A DNA stretch of 64,000 bases from Hofstenia miamia (Eukaryota; Xenacoelomorpha; Acoela): assembly GCA_004352715.1 (NCBI GenBank), contig SCFE01000015.1, positions 2,673,401 through 2,737,400 of the forward strand, given 5' to 3'. The notes under the pieces were generated by a model. That model made no database searches and had not been told where the DNA came from. It saw only the letters and a list, made by a program, of their open reading frames with translations. A program made the translations under genes and the position numbers. This document shows positions 58,257-64,000 of the stretch, in pieces (positions within the stretch are counted from its first letter, which is position 1; every line of letters begins with the position of its first letter).

Positions 58257-58586
58257 CATCGAAATTTGCGTCGAGTTCTCGTACTCGTACTCAACTCGAG
58301 GACCAAAAACTCAACTCAACATTTTCGATAGTAGCTAGAATGGCATCTATTTTTGCATATAATGTCGAGAAACTCATCGACTTTCACTGTTTATCACAAA
58401 TTTTTAACCCTCAGGCTTGGTTTTTCTACTATTTATTTTACCATGTTGTATTTATGTCGAATAATTATATATATATAATTCATTAACCTGAACATAAAAT
58501 GTATTTTTTAAAACAGGAATTCTATCTAATTATATCCCACATGTTCTGAAATAGTACTCTACTACTTCTAACATAAGTAATATTAA
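58212..58586. repeat. 370-bp repeat, copy 2, headed by (TA)n
   Basis: Starts with an interrupted TA array (58212-58257), then the same unit as at 57546. A 1-bp insertion (ACATTTTCG against ACATTTCG) and a few substitutions separate the copies. Confidence 0.93.
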
Positions 58587-59436
58587 AAAGTAAAGTTTTA
58601 TGAAAATGGCGTTGCAAATAATTTGGATTTCAGCCAACTTTTCAACTGCTTGGCTTGTATTCGAAATGAGCACTTATAATTTTGGAACAGAAAATCGCTA
58701 GAGGAATAGTCTCAGCAGTTTCCCCGCAACACGATTACTAACCAACCAATTGGCATTAGATTACTATAATAGCTTAGTCTTAGACCACCACTCCCACTAG
58801 CTTGAAGAATTTGTTGCAAATGTGGGAAACTCGTCTCAGAAGAACCCTTGAAGGATGGCTTGTTTTGAAAAGTCAGCCGATGGGCACATCGAAATTTCTC
58901 TTACGCTAAATTTTAATGGACCACTAAGCTATTTATTGAGGCTCATTGTCTTTAGTATAAATATATGTGTGTAGAGGGTCACTGCTTCTTAATTTTTGCT
59001 TACTTACTGCCGCACAACTTTGTATAAATGCTAGACTCAGTGTAACTGTGATTTCTGCTGTTTGATTAACAGCTATCATATGTTGTTTTACTCTTTCAAT
59101 TGCTTACTGTATAGAGAAATTTCTTTGCTGTAAACCCCTCAGCGACAAGACATATTTGTTAAAATACTCCATGTCCATGCATTATGAGATGATCTTTTAG
59201 ATGTTACATAAATGTTTTTGAACGGTCATTTTTATAGTGGGTTGATATTGAGATACAGTATGTAAGAATTTGAATTCAATTATACGTGTATAGTTTTTAA
59301 ATTTAACCATGGATTTCTAAAACAATGACAAGATGCGAATTGTACTTTTGTAATTGATCATGAGCAATGCAGGTTGAATGTACCAAAGAAAATGAGGTAG
59401 CCATACTTAATTATTGATTGAATTTCACTGTAAGTA
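58587..59436. other. AT-rich DNA without recognisable gene
   Basis: Nothing recognised. The region 58600-58880 is slightly less AT-rich. Confidence 0.45.
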
Positions 59437-59677
59437 GTGCAAGTTAGTGGTTTGCGGACTGGCCCGGCGCCTGCGGGCGGCCGAAATCACATGGGCCGCG
59501 CAGGCGGGCTTTAAATTCTAACTGGCTTTTTTGTTTTACTTTTTGTTTTATTTTTTTTTTGCTTTACTTTGTTTTTTGAACTAACGTTGTTTTTTGTTTG
59601 AAATATACTCTGTTGGTAGTAACAAGGGACTGTCATTACAGTATTACATTCTAGATATAGGCAAATGTATAAATGTA

Positions 59678-61019
59678 CAGTGGCGCTCAAAAAGTTTGTG
59701 TGGGTATCTAAAGAATCATAATTCGATATTTAATCAATATAATGAACAAAAATTTGCAGTATAACGGCATGAATTAAACATTTAGTGAACGTGAGAATGT
59801 CATTCACAATACAAAATACAAAATAAACTCAACAACCAGTTTGGTGTCCTTTTTTAGCAATACAAGCCTCAGTACGGCTAGACATTGAAAATACCAGCTT
59901 TTGGCACATTGCCGCAATTTCCTCATCATAGAGCCATACTTTCAGAAAGTTTGCAATGATATCTTGTTTGGTGCAACTGTATAGATGGCGTAGACGCTTC
60001 ATGACAACTACCCAAAGGTTTTCAATGGGATTTAGATCGGGAGATGCAACTGGCCACGATGTCACCGAAATCTCCAGTTCCTGGAAATGTGCCAATGTGC
60101 TTCACATGCCCTGGTGCATTATCTTGTTGAAACAAGTTAACACCGTTTGCGTGCCACTCTTCCAGCTGCCCAACTACTCTTCTGTTGATGATTTTGTCCC
60201 AATACATCTCACTGTTTCCCTCGACGACATGAGAATTTTCGGTGCCATAGTACGAAAAATAAGACCATATCTTAACACGCAGTGGATGTTTTTAGGTCAT
60301 CTTGCAATGCTCTACCGTTAGTTCATGGCTTTCTAAAACGCGCATTATCTAGGACAGTCATCCTCGATTTCCACGTATGTCTCGTCGCTAGACATCACTC
60401 TTTTCAAATAGTCCACTGTGCGATTCCTATTCTCATTGGCCCCCTGAAGCCGTGTCTTGCTGTTTTTCATTCAGGTATGTCCTTCTTCCAGGTTTCAATG
60501 TTTTACATCCAGCTTTAAGAATGGCGAGTTTCATTGTACTTATGCTCACGTCATCATCCGATGGTCCCAACATGTCCTTGATGTTGTTTGCACTTGCACG
60601 AGGGCTTTTCAGAACAAGTTGTCGAATGTGACTTAAATCCCTTTCATCAAATTTGTTTGGCCGGCGCAGTTCTGATACTTAGTGCCATGATCACCTGGTT
60701 CCTCATATTATTTAATGACGCGCGGCACCGTTGACTGATTTACGTTGAGATCACGAGCAATTTGGGACTTGCTTGTATTGACATGAAGTGTGATGATTTG
60801 AAGGTGCAGGTAATAGTCTCGAAAGTTCAATGTCACCACAAGTAGATCAATAATTATTGATTTTTCAACAAAATTTCATTGAAATGAGTAATGAGTAAAA
60901 TTTAGAATTGAGTATTAATCAGCACTTATATGGTTTGCAAAGCTGTAGCACCTACTATATTTCAATAGAAGCACTAACGTGTTTTTCGAGTACCTATACA
61001 ATTTTTTTAAGCGGTACTG
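59678..61019 (-). mobile_element. Tc1-family element nested in the hAT element
   Basis: The left end is CAGTGGCGCTCAAAAAGTTT and the right end, inverted, is CAGTACCGCTTAAAAAAATT. They are flanked by TA at 59676-59677 and 61020-61021, the classical Tc1 target duplication. At 1342 bp it is of usual length. It holds one near full-length transposase pseudogene on the minus strand. Confidence 0.93.
59829..60840 (-). pseudogene. Tc1-family transposase pseudogene, near full length
   Basis: In minus-strand order: an N-terminal helix-turn-helix SKSQIARDLNVNQSTVPRV (60721-60780), then RRPNKFDERDLSHIRQLV and LKAGCKTLKPGRRTYLNEK (second DNA-binding subdomain and linker). Next are VMSSDETYVEI with the first catalytic Asp at 60384-60386, and NLFQQDNAPGH with the second at 60121-60123. 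WPVASPDLNPIENLW follows with the catalytic Glu at 60021-60023, and the C-terminus is EACIAKKGHQTGC with a stop at 59829. The second Asp to Glu interval is 97 nt, short of the 102 nt of DD34E enzymes, so there is a frameshift near 60092. Several stops interrupt the N-terminal half. All catalytic codons survive, pointing to fairly recent inactivation. Confidence 0.92.
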
Positions 61020-61180
61020 TACATAATGTAAAGGAATTCCACCATTATCATTAAATAGAACGGACCGTCCCCGGGTGGACTAAAATTTAAACGGGCAGGC
61101 TGCGGGCGGGCCATACATTTGAACGGGCATGAGTGGGCTCGGACCTAAAAAACCCCGGCCCACAAATCACTAGTGCAAGT

Positions 61181-62051
61181 TTATACTGTATTGATAAATT
61201 ACAAAGGTGAAGTTCGTTTTCTGTTAATGTTATAGAAATCTATGGCTTAGCAAAGACTTATACTTGTTTACAGTGAGACTTGTAATTGCCATTGAGTATC
61301 ATTTGAAATCATTGTTTGAACAAGAACTTGAAAGGTGGATATTAGAAAATGAAGTCTATTTAACAAATATTAGATTTTCGAACTGGTTATTGTTGGCTGG
61401 AATAAATTTAATCACGCTAAAATTCGATTAGCATTTGAAAGCCTTCGAAGAATCATAATTTATTTGTTCTTTATGAACTTAGTCTTCGAAATACAGCAAT
61501 TATTATTTGTTAAAGCTGTTTAAAATTATAAATTTTTAATAAATTTGATTCATTTTTCAAAAAAAGGCTTTTTTCAAACTACCAAATAATGAAATTCAAA
61601 AACCTACAAAAATCATGGTAGTGTAAATTGATCGTGCATTAACAAGTTTTTTTAACTAACAAGCTTTTGTTAGAAAACTGCTGATTTAAGAACAAATTAA
61701 CTAAATTTATTAGAAATGCATAAATAGAATCCAATTATAAATGTAGAAAGAAATTCTAGAGGAAAATTGACAATTCTAAAATACAAAATTATTAAATGTT
61801 GTTTTTTGAACATTTGAAAAATAGTTTCGACAATTCTAGATATTAATATACAGAGTTATTTTTAGCTTCGCTGCATGCAACGTTTTTCAAGAATTATTTT
61901 ATTGAGGTATACGGTTTGTTTAACTGGGCATATTTAGAGTTCCGTGCCAAGCGTCACTTAGCCCTTAACAGTTATTTGAGTCCAAATTGTAATTAATAAA
62001 AATTATAATTATAATATTTCATGACATACCACTCTTCACGTTAGGGGAATG
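61181..62051. other. AT-rich DNA without recognisable gene
   Basis: Nothing recognised. Confidence 0.5.
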
Positions 62052-62059
62052 ATTAACAC

Positions 62060-62453
62060 TAGGGATGAACTGGAATCCGCCCTCCGGTAATTACACAACC
62101 GAATTTTACCGGATAACTTATGTGCAATATTATCTTGAGATAAAACTTGATTTAAGAATGGAATTGTAGAGAAAAGTTTTTTTCCAAGATATGCAAGTTG
62201 TCATTACCCAAAACAAGCTTTTCTGACATACCAGAACGTAGTCTAATTTGTTGACTTGACAAAATACATTACCTTGTATGCTGAATATTCATTAACTTGG
62301 AACACTAAAAATTATTTATTTTCATACACAAGAGGTCGATAATTGAGAAATTAGGTTGTTCTTCAAAAATAAATGAAAAATATATTATCAGGTATCCGGA
62401 GTCAAATGATCGGTATCGGGTATATTCAATTCACTATCCGGATCACATCCCTA
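62060..62453. mobile_element. Non-autonomous hAT element (394 bp)
   Basis: The left end is TAGGGATGAACTGGAATCCG and the right end, inverted, is TAGGGATGTGATCCGGATAG. Flanks ATTAACAC (62052-62059) and ATTTATAC (62454-62461) agree at 6 of 8 positions. CCGG-containing motifs cluster at both ends. There is no coding capacity. Confidence 0.75.
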
Positions 62454-62461
62454 ATTTATAC

Positions 62462-63301
62462 ATTTTTGATTGATTACTATTCATAGTGATAATGTTGCAT
62501 CATCACCCAAGCTATGGATGTGCCTAATAACGTATAATTTAGATGCGATTATCGGCAGATTCCGACAAGCGGGGTAATGAGCACTTTCACTCTCTCTTTC
62601 TTTCTCTAGTGAATTTGTAATAACTGAGATATAATTTAATTACACTTCCAGCACTTATACAAAAGATCACCCTTGCTAATATTTAGGTAGCGTCTTCGAA
62701 GACATCCTGAGAGAGCAAGCTGGGCGCACTCGCCCGAAGCCGAGATATTAAAGACGGTTCGCAGGTTTCCCAGCGGTACGATTCCATTCCAACCATGTCC
62801 ACCATTCCTTCCGCCGATACTCTCAGCTCAGTCTCACTGGAAGAGTTCCCTACTTACGGTGAATTAAATAGACAGTCACTAATCGACTTATGCTCATTCT
62901 CATTTCATGTAACTCTAGTGTGTGAATTAGATAATTAAATAGATTCGCAACCTGATACTAACTGCCGGGTGCTAAAATTAGTTAATAACTGATTAAGGCA
63001 GTTTCCTACATGTAATTAACATATAGACGATACAGATATCTCGGTGGAGTACTGCCACAACCACTAGCTGCTAACAAATCACAAAGCCTTCTTAGAAAGC
63101 AACTGCAGCTCCTAACCTACATTTAATTGAAGTGTAATTAACACGGTCTCGTATCGGTCTCTTATGGTCATCAATTTAGATCTAAAATATGGTTACTAAT
63201 AAATGTAATAATCATCCTACGGTGGCATCTCGCCTTTCAAGAGTTTGTTACTACATGTCACACGACGCAATCGGTAGAGAGCTAAGCGGAGAATGAAAAA
63301 C
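62462..63301. other. Unassigned DNA with a less AT-rich island
   Basis: The stretch 62690-62980 is clearly richer in G+C and in TC/CC motifs than its surroundings. It resembles a retrotransposon LTR or a non-coding exon in texture. I found no target duplication, primer-binding site or open frame to support either. Confidence 0.35.
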
Positions 63302-63434
63302 AGTTCACAGCAAAAATATTTTGCGTACACACTTCCAACTTTGCGCGCAACTTTTCGGGTAATTATAAAGTTCACAGCAAAAATATCTGCGCACACACTT
63401 ACAACTTTGTGCACAACTTTTTAGTTGAATTATA
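63302..63434. repeat. 67-bp tandem duplication
   Basis: Two adjacent copies (63302-63368 and 63369-63434) begin AGTTCACAGCAAAAATAT and differ at several positions, so the duplication is old. Confidence 0.88.
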
Positions 63435-63955
63435 TGTATTGCAATTTTTATTAATTAAATTTACCAGTAAATTACACTACAGCCCATTCAATGAAGCACT
63501 CTGTAGGAAAAAGACAGTTTTGAAAGCACCTTATTGTGCTTTTTATAACATTTGCAGTATATAAACGATTTTAAAAAATCGATTAATATTTGTCTAAACC
63601 ACATTAATTGTATGCTATTAGCAAGTTATTGCTATTTTAAAATTTAAACTAAAGAAATTAGATGTTTAAAAACTTTGATTGAAATTTGAAGTGAGATATG
63701 TTTCAAAATTGAATATGCTGGTGATATAGAATGATAACGAATTTAAAGGAATTGACATGCTGATTATATACAATGAGGTACAATTCATATAGATTTAATC
63801 TTACCTGATACTTGAAGGATGTCTGCAATCTCCTCCCTGGCAATTTGTTTTAAGCTCGAGTGCTTATACTCGAGACACTCTATGTTCCATAGACAGGGTT
63901 TGCCTTATATTAATTGAATTAATTCAACCTCTTTGTAATGCGTCCACATTCTTAC
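63435..63955. other. AT-rich DNA without recognisable gene
   Basis: A small inverted repeat CTCGAGTGCTTATACTCGAG lies near 63855. Otherwise nothing was recognised. Confidence 0.5.
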
Positions 63956-64000
63956 CAGAGGTGCCAATTATGGTACGGTACCATACAATTATGTACCATA
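63956..64000. mobile_element. Possible left end of a hAT element cut by the window edge
   Basis: CAGAGGTGCCAATTATGG fits a hAT start. It is followed by repeated GGTACC/TACCATA motifs that look like subterminal binding sites. The rest lies outside the window. Confidence 0.4.

Larger units (their letters stand above)
59445..61172. mobile_element. hAT element (about 384 bp) interrupted by a Tc1 insertion
   Basis: Ends are TAGTGGTTTGCGG (59445-59457) and, inverted, TAGTGATTTGTGG (61160-61172). The flanking 8-bp target duplication GTGCAAGT is perfect (59437-59444 and 61173-61180). Strikingly G+C-rich subterminal blocks with GCGGGCGG/GGCCCG motifs lie just inside both ends, in strong contrast to the surroundings. 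Removing the Tc1 element at 59678-61019 leaves about 384 bp with no coding capacity, so this is a non-autonomous hAT element. Confidence 0.92.

Noticed and set aside
57541-58486. Conserved small protein shared by two frames
   Set aside because: The identical amino acids result from a DNA-level direct repeat, not from selection on a protein.
62618-63020. LTR retrotransposon with TGTAAT start and ACA end
   Set aside because: Neither flanking duplication nor primer-binding site could be shown, so only an unassigned island is reported.
1-64000. CRISPR arrays, tRNA or rRNA genes, prokaryotic operons
   Set aside because: I looked for spaced direct repeats, cloverleaf-like segments and ordered ORFs and saw none; the sequence is plainly eukaryotic.

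Overview
This is an AT-rich (by eye near 30% G+C) eukaryotic window. It is almost certainly from an invertebrate animal nuclear genome. Support comes from the transposon mix (Tc1/mariner, mariner, Merlin, hAT, Penelope-like and two kinds of non-LTR retrotransposon), a spliceosomal-type intron inside one transposase, long (TA)n microsatellites, and two scaffold gaps of exactly 1000 N (46132-47131 and 53825-54824). I cannot name the species. I see no complete host gene and no tRNA, rRNA, operon or CRISPR. One short stretch at 15686-15800 could be a host exon. The window reads as intergenic or intronic DNA filled with decayed mobile elements.

Layout. 0-8 kb: two Tc1-family transposase pseudogenes (about 925-1600 and 2894-3690, both minus), a fragment of an R2-like non-LTR reverse transcriptase (5102-5367, minus) and a third DDE transposase relic (7520-7940, minus), among (TA)n arrays. 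8-19 kb: mostly featureless, with a perfect X-box palindrome at 8417, a Penelope-type YVDD fragment near 15058 and the possible exon. 19-23 kb: a block holding a Merlin (ISXO2/IS1016-like) element with an intron, followed by a Tc1 element with recognisable ends. 24-33 kb: hAT-type short elements (26405-26868 and 32984-33224, both with target-site duplications) and the C-terminal part of an R2-like non-LTR element (26880-28372, minus). 33-42 kb: nearly featureless. 42009-46131: a near-identical second copy of the 19.0-23.2 kb block, cut off by the first gap. 47.1-49.5 kb: a Penelope-like reverse transcriptase running into the gap, and a non-LTR reverse transcriptase that has lost its YADD box. 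53.7-54.8 kb: a 38-bp minisatellite running into the second gap. 55-64 kb: more hAT-type elements, a 370-bp direct repeat pair flanking a mariner fragment, and a Tc1 element (59678-61019) nested inside a hAT element (59445-61172).

Nothing here works together as a pathway. Every mobile-element ORF I could recognise is broken by stops, frameshifts or deletions. The most informative points are the 4.1-kb duplication whose borders and only large internal difference fall in (TA)n tracts, the spliced Merlin transposase, the nested hAT/Tc1 structure with both target-site duplications intact, and the Penelope element whose endonuclease end should lie in the gap. I did not find a convincing new biological system. 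Translations and alignments were made by eye, so family names rest on motif recognition, not on searches.
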